Shown here piece after piece: positions 43,601 through 52,800 of a stretch of DNA of 64,000 nucleotides. The notes under the pieces were generated by a model. The model made no database searches, was not told the origin of the DNA, and saw only the letters and a list, made by a program, of their open reading frames with translations. The translations under genes were made by a program, and so were the position numbers. Location: assembly GCF_010183535.1 (NCBI RefSeq), contig NW_026526001.1, positions 124,001 to 188,000 of the forward strand. The letters are read 5' to 3'. The stretch comes from Caenorhabditis remanei (lineage: Eukaryota > Nematoda > Chromadorea > Rhabditida > Rhabditidae). Position 1 is the first letter of the stretch; the number at the start of each line of letters is the position of its first letter.

Positions 43601-46600
43601 AACCTCTCCTCCAAAAACAACTACAACCACCACCACCACCACCACCACTGCCAGTCCGACAACTACGACTACAGTCAAGCGGAATGAGATCACAAGTCCG
43701 ATCACAACAACCAGAGCGACTCCAACTACAACTACGTCCCCACCAACCAAGCCGAGTCCGACTACCAAGGCAAAAGCCCCAGAGACATCGCCACCGCCAA
43801 CCATCCGAACGACAAGGGAAACACCACAAATCCAAGTCGAAGACAGAGATCCGATCCCTAAGGGAAATGTGAATGTGGTATACGAACAACCGAATATACC
43901 ACACCACGAACCCCACAAAGAGAAGCCGGATCTATGGGAAAAATCCAACGAGCAAATCTTCAGAGAAGTATGCCAGGAACAATGGAGGACCACGTCAATG
44001 TTCGAAACAGTCCTTCAAATTGACCCAACGGCAGCGGTACGACAATTGCTGAAGAGATCCGATATATCCGTAAAACGAATCGGAGAAACTCTGCTGATCT
44101 CAAAATGCCAAACGGTGTCTCCAGACAGAATCCACTGGGACAGAAAAGTAAACACAACATGCTTTGACTTAATACCCGTCACCGTGAAAGACAAAGTATG
44201 GTTTTTCCTACCAGGGAGTCAAGACCTCGTTGCTGAAGCCATGGAGATCCCATGCGAAGAGCGACCACCGTCAGTAAGATGGGAGCACAACCGCTGGGTG
44301 GGATTGAAAAACCAGGAAGTTCAACCTCAACACCTGACTCGTCCGAACAAGAGAGAGCAACAACATTTCATCTTGAAAGCTCCAGACACATTCTACACAA
44401 TCCTTGGCGAAGAGAATGGAGTCTCCACGGTAGCGGACAAAGAACAATCTCGACGACTGAATAAAAGATTGGTCACTGAGGGAATCCAGAAAGAGACGTT
44501 GGAAAAACTCTCTAACTCAACATCAGCTGCAGGCAGATCGGCCAGAAACATGTACGAATCAGCCATGGGAAAACTTCGTGAAGGACTGAAAATAGCCGTT
44601 TTCGAGGTTCTGGTTCTAGTACTATGGATCGCAATCCCACTCTCAACAATTGCGTTGATTATCGGAGTACTGTATGTATACACCAAATACAAAGCGATTC
44701 GAAAAACGAGAAAACTGGCTCGACAAACGATGAGACAGGCAAGAAATGCCTTGGTAGAATATGCTCAGAATCAAATCGCAAGAGTGAACAATATCGAAAT
44801 GGAACGGTTCACCAGACGACCACTGAAATCATATCGAGAAGAGTACACCACATTCTCAGTGAATTCAGTAAGAGTTAACGCAGTTAACGCGGCAAGAATC
44901 CCTCACATTGATGTAGAGCTAGATGGGGAAACTCTGGAAGCCCTGGTCGATACAGGCGCCGCAATCAGCTATCTACCACTCTCATCCGTGAAATCCGAAA
45001 TAAATAACCGGAACACACCCTCCGCAAGAGCAGCCAATGGATCTAGCATACACTTTTTGGGAACATGCATGGGAACGATAAAAATCGGAAATTTATCAAT
45101 TCCCCACGAGTGGCTAGTGTCAAAAAACTCTGAATGCCCAGCACCTATGCTCATTGGATCGGATCTGATAAAGAAATTGAACAGCCTCGGACACGGATTG
45201 AACATTAACCTCCACAAAAAGACCATCAAAATTGGGGAATGCGACATCAAAATCAACGCAATCACTGGAGGAGAAAAGAACCACAGGGTCTGTGTAACCA
45301 ACACAACCACGATCAAACCAAGATCTGAAGCCATCATCCCTGTATTCATCAAAAACTACTCCTCACATTGGGGAAACGAGTTCGTCCTGGAAGATAATCA
45401 AGTGGATTCTGACGACATTTATGTCATTGCCAGAAGTTTGGTGAAAACCGATGAAAAAGGAAGGACACAGCTCCAAGTCTTCAATCCGTCGGCTACAAAA
45501 ATCGAATTCCGAAGAGGAAAATTCGTGGCTCTAGCAACTGAACCATACGAAATTCTGGCTATTCAAGATGAAACACCATCGCCGGAAGCGCATTGGGAAG
45601 CGAAGCTGCCACAATTACCACAGAAACGACCAGATGGGTACAGAGTATCTGACAGAGTCGATCTTTCAAGATGCAAGCTCAACAAACAACAGAAAGAGGA
45701 TCTCAGGCTCATAATTGATTTTCACGAAAACGCCTTTGTGGGACCAGATGGAATACTAGGAGAATACCTTGGACCAATTCGTCACAAAATCGAAATGATC
45801 GACGAAAACGACGTCCCGAAAGGGAAAATCTACCGTATTCCACTCGAAAAAAGGAAGGAAGTGGAAGCCCAGATCCAAGAAATGCTGAAACAGAAAATTG
45901 TGCAAAGATCCGACTCGCCATTCTGCGCTCCCATTGTGCTAGTGAGGAAAGCAGACAAGACATCACGGAGATTCACAGTAGACTTCAGAGCACTGAACGC
46001 GGTCACAAAACCAGTTCAGAGCGTGATACCGAATATCCACGAAATCTTGGATCTTTGTGCGGAACAAGCCTTCTACACGAGTCTTGACTTTCAGCAAGGC
46101 TTCCATCAGATTCCAGTCGAGACGGCACATTGTGCACGAACGGCGTTTGCGTGCCATCTTGGAGCGTTTGAGTATTTGAGAATGCCAATGGGACTCAAAG
46201 GTTCACCGGGCACCTTTCAAAGAGTGATGAACGACCTCATTAAGGACTTGAAAGCTCGTGTTTTTGTGTACATTGATGATATGATAATAACTTCATCGAC
46301 GGCCACAAAACATCTACACGATATCCATGAAGTCCTGACAAAAATCGAGAACATGGGGATGATACTGAAAGCGGAGAAATCCCAGTTCGCTCTAGCAGAA
46401 CTCCGATTCCTAGGCTTCATCGTATCCGGTACAGGAATACTAACTGATCCGGAAAAAACACGAGCAGTCGATGAATACCCACAACCAAAAACGGTCCGAG
46501 AAGTGAGAGCGTTCATCGGAATGTCTTCCTTCTATAGACGTTTCATAGAAGGCTTCTTCAAAATTGCAGCTCCCATCCTGGAACTGACCAAGAAAGACAA

Positions 46601-48395
46601 GGAATTCATCTGGACAGAAGAATGTAACCAAGCTTTCAACCAACTGAAAGGAGCGATCACAAGGAATCCTATTCTGGTGGCTCCGAAACTTGGGAAACCA
46701 TTCACCATCGAAGTGGACAGCTCGGGAAAAGGAGTTGGAGCAGTACTCCTCCAGGCTCAAGATGAAGAAGACAAAGACAGACGTGTCGTTGCCTTCGCTT
46801 CACGAGTCTACACAGGAGCAGAGAAGAACTATCCAGCCATAGAGCTTGAAGCCCTTGGACTGACATACGCCGTCCAACAATTTCGCCCCTATATCGATGG
46901 TGCAAAGACACGAATCATCACCGATCATGCCCCATTGAAGAGCCTCTTACACCGCAAAGATCTGGTCGGACGACTCGCAAAGTACCAAATTGTACTTCAA
47001 GAGTATGACATCTCTATTGAGTACAGACCGGGAAAACAGAACGTCGTATGTGACACGCTCTCTCGGTACCACCCAAACCGCCAGGAAAAATCTCAGAAAC
47101 CTGAGATTTGTGCAGTTGGAGACGTTGTCAACATCGACTTCAACCGGGCCAGAGCAGAGCAAGACACGGACAAGAGAATCAGAGAAATGAAGGATCTCTC
47201 TCGAAAGTTCCGTATCCAGTCAGAAACCTTGTTCGAAAAAGGACCAGACGAACAGTGGATCTTGAGACTTCCAGCAGGTTCCAAATATGGCAAAGAATTG
47301 GCAAAAGGAATTCACTCTTCAATTTTCGAAAGTGCCCACCTCGGTCAAGAAAAAACCGAACAGAGAGTACGATCGATAGCCATCTGGTCAGGAATGAGAA
47401 AGGACATCCGAGACGTGATCGACACATGCGAAATCTGCCAAAAGAATAAAGACCCAGCCAAAACCAGGATTAAAGCAACTCTGGGAAAACTACCGGAAAC
47501 CTCGGAACCTTTCGAAAGGGTACACTCCGATTACGTCGGACCCTTGCCGGAAACATCACAGGGAAACAAACACATCGCAGTCTTCGTGTGTGCGTTCAGC
47601 AAGTTTGTCATTGCTGAACCAGTAGCGGACCAGACTGCCGAAACCCTGTGTAATGTCTTCAAAAATCGAGTAGTTGCTCGATTTGGTCCACCAAAATTGT
47701 TGGTTACGGATCAAGGAACCAATTTCATGAGCCAACAATTTGAAAAATTGTTGAAATCGGTAAACTGTGCCCACAAAACAAGTACGGCATACCACCACGA
47801 GGCCAATGGCCAGGTAGAGAGAGCCAATCAAACTATCGAAAACATGATTCGACAAGTCGAAAACCACGAGGAATGGGACAAAGAGCTACAACTCCTGGTA
47901 CACGCATACAACAATTCAATAAATGCCACTACCGGTCTCAGTCCCCACAGGGTTATCCACGGCCAGCACGCCCGAACAGCCATGAAAAATGGTCTGGACA
48001 ACGAAGAAAAGGACACGAAGTCCCCCCAGTCACACTCTGAAAACATCGAGAAGACCCAAGCCCAACTCAGAAAACAATGTATGGAGAAAATCCGGAGACG
48101 AACGGAAAAACAAAGAGACCACCACGACACTCACAAACCGATCAACGACGTCATCATTAAAGTCGGAGACAAGGTTTGGATCCGAAGAGGAAGGTACAAC
48201 AAAATCACTGCCCAATTTATCGGCCCTTTCGAAGTAATCGAAGTGGAAGATCCGAATGTCACCGTGAAAATACCAGCAGTAACTACTCGTTCCAAACGAG
48301 AAAGATCACGGACAGTTCACAAAAATAACTGCAAACTAGTCCGCGAGGAAGAAAAGGAAGATCCGACGGACCCCACACCAACGGGATCAGCATAG
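40653..48395 (+). CDS. Gag-glycoprotein-Pol polyprotein of a Ty3/gypsy element
   Basis: The frame is open from 40653 (after a TGA, next to a CTCACAG acceptor) to 48395. The first in-frame ATG is at 41166; an upstream spliced start is possible. Numbering from that ATG: Gag capsid-like region ~25-200; Asn/Gln-rich basic segment ~205-330 without zinc knuckle; signal-peptide-like helix ~341-362; large ectodomain with paired cysteines and a Thr-rich mucin-like run ~818-838; transmembrane helix ~1147-1175; aspartic protease LVDTGAA at ~1262; RT with VYIDDM at ~1702; RNase H (IEVDSSGKGVGA, ~1850); integrase zinc finger (CEICQ) and D,D,E core (HSDYVGP, VTDQGTNF, GQVERANQ). Pol is uninterrupted and looks active. 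Unlike retroviruses, where env follows pol, the glycoprotein-like part lies between Gag and protease. The N-terminal ~170 codons contain a duplicated motif (EFTPDQTALF and EFTPNQTLLF). Confidence 0.9.
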   Translation, partial: VLTGETHSENTTPKLNPFKRFNWRKPTGVSDRVLRSQSRKERGRTSSPLPGHYPPPLNFELDSNESTPEFTPDQTALFTEETRKELRDRREGFQVTPTPENGEGNLPRESPPNNTPLRTAIFIPEGFGNLGKGENPGERTLTPGQIPKLQSESSEFTPNQTLLFNAETRREMANRRISTWKEQGEMTKILDKRISKFNDGKSSELKEWLDQFSRALHRCHIAPEEAVELIPLYLSGPALLKYNRLDENKMTSWEEAAKMLIEAHDCPAEKEVALQELTTISQRKKSLSAFGQQIRTLGNYAYDGLNSESKEQLMATHFLSGTSKKIRTRLRRLQTIPKTLSGMQSEAEKIQRLLQIEEEEEEEDNLIAAIQQLNLQQPQKNDRRENERGNTSGNPQWNQQRNIQANSGNNGFRRDFRGRNRRGGYPQQNNATGNPNNQNNWNRNPENNWNQNSQRQWNPQNSGGNQNPNNQGNWRQNRNPNQGNSGQAQNSNQGRQLRWDQNTGRPYVNNIGHFLMGIATILTLIMAPTTEANPQICGFGEAGNVFIPPRPILCSFKQDIALKDHKVNVYALRHEAIQMEAIKCFKHEVTGERFSFLKIYQSTEATVGKRSSVSQEECRRASISKKYNDLEMKEISPGIFRTEATQDIASNHTLWLGTSVFTTYEFTLEVGQIATIDGQHAISNLGDLESCNFSTGVCQDESSTIVWQPVDTQKECQYKFLQSATALISQQQIAIEEMGIFSNIDGDLRRLQSAAEGCFVHQPYLTDDGYLVEFYEAPLTGWVPDMHVESSPERRRPRLWNRGPRETGSIGGHGGMEFQFEIGENYSTPILKKLFGTNKWTEIPELKNPISEPALLREISRYNISNTLLQNRARFYPADRRAVNPLLLMTLKAIRIGQYGARQLKELKEMEYPLTRGEEQLKTLIERQDAHVFNKRLEREFGISNPVFTQGDDSFEPPKILPESLVVYQGLKPEEENVWRTPTTSPPKTTTTTTTTTTTASPTTTTTVKRNEITSPITTTRATPTTTTSPPTKPSPTTKAKAPETSPPPTIRTTRETPQIQVEDRDPIPKGNVNVVYEQPNIPHHEPHKEKPDLWEKSNEQIFREVCQEQWRTTSMFETVLQIDPTAAVRQLLKRSDISVKRIGETLLISKCQTVSPDRIHWDRKVNTTCFDLIPVTVKDKVWFFLPGSQDLVAEAMEIPCEERPPSVRWEHNRWVGLKNQEVQPQHLTRPNKREQQHFILKAPDTFYTILGEENGVSTVADKEQSRRLNKRLVTEGIQKETLEKLSNSTSAAGRSARNMYESAMGKLREGLKIAVFEVLVLVLWIAIPLSTIALIIGVLYVYTKYKAIRKTRKLARQTMRQARNALVEYAQNQIARVNNIEMERFTRRPLKSYREEYTTFSVNSVRVNAVNAARIPHIDVELDGETLEALVDTGAAISYLPLSSVKSEINNRNTPSARAANGSSIHFLGTCMGTIKIGNLSIPHEWLVSKNSECPAPMLIGSDLIKKLNSLGHGLNINLHKKTIKIGECDIKINAITGGEKNHRVCVTNTTTIKPRSEAIIPVFIKNYSSHWGNEFVLEDNQVDSDDIYVIARSLVKTDEKGRTQLQVFNPSATKIEFRRGKFVALATEPYEILAIQDETPSPEAHWEAKLPQLPQKRPDGYRVSDRVDLSRCKLNKQQKEDLRLIIDFHENAFVGPDGILGEYLGPIRHKIEMIDENDVPKGKIYRIPLEKRKEVEAQIQEMLKQKIVQRSDSPFCAPIVLVRKADKTSRRFTVDFRALNAVTKPVQSVIPNIHEILDLCAEQAFYTSLDFQQGFHQIPVETAHCARTAFACHLGAFEYLRMPMGLKGSPGTFQRVMNDLIKDLKARVFVYIDDMIITSSTATKHLHDIHEVLTKIENMGMILKAEKSQFALAELRFLGFIVSGTGILTDPEKTRAVDEYPQPKTVREVRAFIGMSSFYRRFIEGFFKIAAPILELTKKDKEFIWTEECNQAFNQLKGAITRNPILVAPKLGKPFTIEVDSSGKGVGAVLLQAQDEEDKDRRVVAFASRVYTGAEKNYPAIELEALGLTYAVQQFRPYIDGAKTRIITDHAPLKSLLHRKDLVGRLAKYQIVLQEYDISIEYRPGKQNVVCDTLSRYHPNRQEKSQKPEICAVGDVVNIDFNRARAEQDTDKRIREMKDLSRKFRIQSETLFEKGPDEQWILRLPAGSKYGKELAKGIHSSIFESAHLGQEKTEQRVRSIAIWSGMRKDIRDVIDTCEICQKNKDPAKTRIKATLGKLPETSEPFERVHSDYVGPLPETSQGNKHIAVFVCAFSKFVIAEPVADQTAETLCNVFKNRVVARFGPPKLLVTDQGTNFMSQQFEKLLKSVNCAHKTSTAYHHEANGQVERANQTIENMIRQVENHEEWDKELQLLVHAYNNSINATTGLSPHRVIHGQHARTAMKNGLDNEEKDTKSPQSHSENIEKTQAQLRKQCMEKIRRRTEKQRDHHDTHKPINDVIIKVGDKVWIRRGRYNKITAQFIGPFEVIEVEDPNVTVKIPAVTTRSKRERSRTVHKNNCKLVREEEKEDPTDPTPTGSA

Positions 48396-48577
48396 TTGGT
48401 CACAGAAAAATGAAATCGGGTTCTCTTTTCTTTTCTACTGGGTTACTGTTCGGGTTTATCTGTATCCATATCTTTGAAAAAAAAAAACGGGCAACAACAA
48501 TTTCCTTTATTAACCAACAGAAAAATAAAAGGAAAATCAACAAGAGAAGCGAAAACAACAGATTCTTCAGGAAGAAT

Positions 48578-48987
48578 CTAGACTGGAAGAGCGGAAGGGG
48601 TCACCTCATCGCGAGGGACGAAAGAGCTGCGGCGACGGCGGACGACATTCTTGTCGACAACGAGCCCATGGCGTGCGGCCCACTCACGGTACCAACACCC
48701 GAAGAGCGATCCGGAAAGACCAAGGAGCACGAAGACCAAGAACCAAGGAATCCCTGAAGAAAGATTAAACTTAACCAGGAAAGGGAAATCGGCAACCTAC
48801 AACAAGAGCATCCTGAAGTGACCACGGCCGGAGCTGCGGTGGCGGCCGAAGAAGCAACACTCGAGGAGCAATCCGAACCCATCCATCCCAAATCACAAAT
48901 ACACTCAGCAACCTCTGACACCATGACACAAACGCCCCGGGCGGAACACCCATTCGGGCACAAGTCGGCGGACAACAGAGACATGTT
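48578..48987 (-). pseudogene. Antisense EGF-like plus transmembrane exons of a host gene
   Basis: On the minus strand an exon (48987-48801) begins after a CCTTTTCAG acceptor. A 47-bp GT-AG intron (48800-48754) joins it in frame to a second exon (48753-48578) ending in TAG. The first encodes one EGF-like domain (CPNGCSARGVC then CICDLGWMGSDC) and an Ala/Ser-rich linker. The second encodes a transmembrane helix (IPWFLVFVLLGLSGSLFGCW) and a short basic cytoplasmic tail (VVRRRRSSF). This is the C-terminal architecture of a type I membrane protein such as an ADAM protease. The gene lies opposite to the retroelement, between its pol stop and the 3' LTR. Upstream exons are absent here. Confidence 0.68.
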
Positions 48988-49315
48988 CTGAAAAGGAAAT
49001 AATGAGGAAAAGTAGTACGCGTTTAAGAGAATTTTGAGGAGGATAAAAACTAAAAGTGAGAAAGAAAAAGTTGATTCCCATCATAAGAATGAGTAAACAA
49101 AATGTTGTTTACTGGAAAACAGTAAACAACAAACAACTTGTTTACAGAAAACAACGTACAGTAACCTGGGTTTAGGATGAGCAAGACTTAACGAGCGTGG
49201 AAAAACCCACCTGCTTCTCCCAAAAAGGAAAAAAAAAGAGAAGAAAAGATGAGAAAACGGAAAAAGAGAAAAAGAAAAAAAAACAACACAAAAAATTTTT
49301 TTCCAGAAACATCTC

Positions 49316-50023
49316 ATGGAGGAGCAGGAGGAGCTCGATTATAGTGAAGACCCGTCGGATTTCTTGGATGACCCCCTCGACGAGATACCTATACCAGCCG
49401 TCCCCATGGACAAGACACCAGCGGTCACCATGGTTCAGACACCAGCAACTCCAAGTGTCAAGGTTCCGCCATCAATTAAGAGCCTGGGAAGAATCCCGAA
49501 GAAAACCATGAGGGATATTACAGAGAGAATGCTAGACAAAATTGGAGATCCGAAGAAAACACTTCAAACTGAAGGAAAAAAGAAGCAAGCACGTCATGAC
49601 CGGCGACAGAACATCCGCGCAAGCAACCGAACACATCCACAGAACCCACTCCCACGTCGCACCCCGCTTCTTCCCACTCCGAGTCGCCCCACTCCGATCC
49701 GCCCCACTCCTCTGCTCCCTGACCGTCCTCATCCCATCCCTCCCATTCCTCTTTTTCCTTTCCCTCAGGGAACCCCCATAATGAACTCTCCTTTGAATTT
49801 CCATGAGCAGACGGCCTATTTCCTTGCCCAGGAGATATATAGTAATAATGCATCCACTCTCTCCTTTGGAGCTCCGGGACGGAGCTCAGGGGGAGAGGGG
49901 GGATGTGAAATGCAAGGATCCTGGGCAAGGAACAGCGGCGGCCCCGCCCCGCCAACAAGGAGGGAAGAAAGAGCGTGGCGGTGGAGAGGGTCGCGGGCCA
50001 GCAAGACACACACATACTTTTAA
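49316..50023 (+). CDS. Accessory ORF downstream of pol, overlapping the 3' LTR
   Basis: A 235-aa frame starts at an ATG 10 bases after a strong acceptor (TTTTTTTCCAG), suggesting a spliced subgenomic message. The N-terminus is acidic (EEQEELDYSEDPSDFLDD), followed by a Pro/Thr-rich part, a basic segment (KKKQARHDRRQNIRASNR), a striking Pro/Arg/Thr repeat region (TPLLPTPSRPTPIRPTP) and a C-terminus read from the purine tract and LTR. No family is recognised. It has no signal peptide or membrane span, so it is not an envelope. It could be a regulatory or nucleic-acid-binding accessory protein, or a chance frame kept open by composition. Confidence 0.5.
   Translation: MEEQEELDYSEDPSDFLDDPLDEIPIPAVPMDKTPAVTMVQTPATPSVKVPPSIKSLGRIPKKTMRDITERMLDKIGDPKKTLQTEGKKKQARHDRRQNIRASNRTHPQNPLPRRTPLLPTPSRPTPIRPTPLLPDRPHPIPPIPLFPFPQGTPIMNSPLNFHEQTAYFLAQEIYSNNASTLSFGAPGRSSGGEGGCEMQGSWARNSGGPAPPTRREERAWRWRGSRASKTHTYF
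49889..49903 (+). other. Polypurine tract
   Basis: Fifteen purines immediately before the 3' LTR, the expected primer site for plus-strand DNA synthesis. Confidence 0.75.
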
Positions 50024-50324
50024 CTAGACACAGATATCCCAACACACATCTTAACCAGACAGAGACTTTTCATAGATGATCACACTAAGTTTAGTTTAGT
50101 TTAGCCTTTTTTATGTAATCCATTCTTTTATTTTAATGTAGTTCTCTGTGTCTATATTTTTATCTTATCTTCATCTATTTTTCTTTATTTTGTAGTTTAT
50201 CTTTTATTCGTTTATTTCTTTATCTTTGTTTAATAAATTCGTAATTATCTAGAGGACATGGTTGTTTGTTGTGTATTTCAGGAATTAAATTTTAAATTAG
50301 ATCCCCTTCGGGTGGCATCTAACA
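49904..50324 (+). repeat. 3' LTR (421 bp)
   Basis: Starts TGTGAAATGCAAGG and ends CATCTAACA. Near-identical to the 5' LTR from the CACAGATATCC motif onward, with differences concentrated in the first ~130 bp (U3). Confidence 0.85.
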
Positions 50325-51750
50325 ATAAGTCTCCAAAATGAAAGGGGAGCCATATATTTGTACACGTATGTGTACCTCACTCAACACGGGGAATCGAATA
50401 GACATGGTCCCCCGAGACCTTTTTTTCGAAAATGGGCACTTTCTGATTTCATTAGTACTGTCAATTTTTACGTTTTGATTTGTATCTTTTCAGATTTCAG
50501 TTTCGGTAAAACGTTCCTGTTGGCTTTTTTGTAGCTGACACCTTCAGCTTTTTATAACACTTTGAATTTTACGAAAAACTTCAAAATGAACAAAGTTACA
50601 GTGTCTCAAAGTGACTCGACCAAAAAATTTTGAAAAAAATGAAAAATGTTTGCCATTCGCTGGAAACGAGTTTGTTGCACCTAAAACATATAGTGTTGTT
50701 CTAGTCTCGGTGAGACCTATCTTTGGTGAAAACATCGTTGAGAAACTCGGGGGACACTCAGGGTCATTCCCTTGTGAGAATAACATTGTATATTATGGTC
50801 AAGTTGATGTTTGAATGAAAACAAAACATGCATTTGCGTAATCAAAACAAAAATGAATTTAGTATATCAACTGCTCACGTGACAAGATAATAATGTTCAC
50901 GTGTAAAACTTCTGGAATTACCACTAACGTTTTAATAGTTTGAAATAATTAATGAAACACTAATTAGTGGATGAGAACTAATTAGTTAAAACAATAAAAT
51001 TGATAATTAATTTAACGTAAACAATAAACAAACAAACAAACAGTGCGGGAAATACGGTCACTCTGTTGTCAATGGCTCATGGTCCCCATCGTTTCTCCCC
51101 TTGTGTATGTGTTAGCACCCCCCAATACTTCTCTTCTTGAGATTAGAGAGCAGTCGGGGGATTTCGTTCTCAATAACTATTATTTCACTGAAAATTATCA
51201 CATGGTTTACAGACTAATTGCTAGTTAGAACGCCGAGCAACGCTGAAACTTGGAAGCAAATTGATTCATATTGGTATTTAACATAACATTTAACAGTGCT
51301 TTCAAGTAAAAATATATTTATATAAATAAATATAATATATAAACATAAAATTAATGGATGAACAATGCTTATTCAACTTTTCTATTTTATTTGACATGAA
51401 TTTATCAACTGGCTATCATATTTTGATGCGAAAGTTATAACTTTCTTCATATCCAAAATGGACCAAGAGCCGTCGAGATGAGAATGGGCGAAATGCTGAG
51501 TGAGGCACCGATTGACACCACTGCGGTTGAAAGAGAGGCCGCCTGGTCGTCTTGATGACGGACTGACCGTCTCACATACACGATTCATTTCAAGAAGATC
51601 CTCGAATTTGTAGAGTCGAATTTGGGCTTCTTTTCCGGAGATATCGGGTGGAAAGGATTAGGAATTATAATATGTTCGTTTTGAGTTTAGATTCGCGTCT
51701 GCAGAATTTTCTAGATATGAGCACTGAGTTTATGTAAGTATTCTTACGGA
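50325..51750. other. Intergenic, no gene seen
   Basis: AT-rich flank of the LTR element with short frames only. The polymerase sequence interrupted at 37577 does not continue here. Confidence 0.4.
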
Positions 51751-51754
51751 GTAA

Positions 51755-51915
51755 ATACTACAGAAAATGGTGACATCATCCAGCATCTCTGTGAGAAAAA
51801 CGGCAATTTGTGAACAATGAAATGTACTCATCATTGGAATCCACGGTCGAACTACGTCCCACAACGATTAGACAGAGGTTTTTACCCATGAAGCGACTGA
51901 CGGTTTTGGTGAGAT
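51755..51915 (-). pseudogene. Broken exon 2 of the 190-aa family
   Basis: The minus strand reads KDLTKTVSRFMGKNLCLIVV then SNDEYISLFTNCRFSHRDAG and a stop. It aligns with exon 2 of the intact genes at 56356 and 55857, but the frame breaks before the GGYH.LCRIYP end. No exon 1 or exon 3 is found nearby. Confidence 0.75.
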
Positions 51916-52800
51916 CTTTCTGAAAAGTATAAACTGAATATGTGAAATGTTGGTTTTCATTTTCTAATAATTATCCCACTCTCTCAACAAGCAATTTCTA
52001 GGCTTTTTTGAATAGTATCAGTGATTTTTGCCCACTGTGTTGTGCATTGACACAAACTCTTTCTTCGAAATGTTAAACTTCTGACAACTTCAAAACGGGA
52101 CAGACCAAACCTGCTTTTTTAATACAAAAATGCTATTTGGCGCTTTTCCTGAATCAAAAACTTCACAAAAATTCTATTCAATGATTTCACACATATTTTG
52201 TAATATCTATTATTCCTAGAGCCTTTTTGTTAAAACATTATTTCCCGCTGCCAACTAGTATGCCACGAATCACCGAACAACTTTATAACGAAAAAACAAC
52301 CCGATCTTTCAGCCTTTTCTTCTTTGTATGTGTAATTTTTTATATCGATTAATAAATTCTAATCAAAAAATGATCTTAAAATTGGCTGTATTTTATAACT
52401 TCAGTATGAAATTGGGAATCATTTGCTGACTCAACGAATTTTACTACTCAATTATTTATATTCACAAAAAAGTGAAATATAGGAACAATAATTAAAAAAG
52501 AAAAATAATTTGATGGGTGTTTACGATTGCTAGATATCTAGCTACAACACTTGATAGATTAAAAACAATAAGAATCTACAACAGATAAATTTGAACTGAT
52601 AGAACAGACTCAGACAGCGTTCTTGTGCTAAATAGGAGCGGTGACAATTCCTCCTGGTCCACCCAACGTCGTCTTTCCCATCAAATACTCATCGACTTGG
52701 CGAGCAGCTTGTCGTCTTCGTGGATAGCCCACAGAGATTGTCCACGACGGCAGTCACCAGCAGCGAATACCCAAAAATATAATATCAAAGTTGACACAAT
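51916..52800. repeat. Direct segmental duplication, copy 1
   Basis: From about 51916 to 52800 the sequence matches 57800-58710 in the same orientation, with point changes and small indels. It covers intergenic DNA and the 3' end of a GOGAT pseudogene. Shared landmarks include CAACAAGCAATTTCTAGGCT and a TTTTATATCGATTAATAAAT block. Confidence 0.8.

Larger units (their letters stand above)
37578..50324 (+). mobile_element. Ty3/gypsy (Cer1-like) LTR retrotransposon, 12.7 kb
   Basis: LTRs at 37578-38019 and 49904-50324 (TG...CA) flank a leader with tandem repeats, one very long ORF (Gag, glycoprotein-like, PR, RT, RNase H, IN), a downstream accessory ORF and antisense host-like exons. A purine tract GGGGGAGAGGGGGGA abuts the 3' LTR, and TGGAGGTCCC follows the 5' LTR as a probable primer-binding site. 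Size and single-ORF layout recall Cer1 of C. elegans. The flanks do not carry matching target duplications (ATAC before, ATAAG after), and polymerase sequence does not resume after the 3' LTR. Confidence 0.88.

Noticed and set aside
43580..43995. Antisense frame rich in Val/Gly opposite the Thr-rich run
   Set aside because: A product of ACC/ACN repeats read on the other strand.
41300..48300. Many antisense and shifted frames of 60-190 aa across the polyprotein
   Set aside because: They lie entirely within the strongly supported polyprotein and follow its codon bias in other frames.
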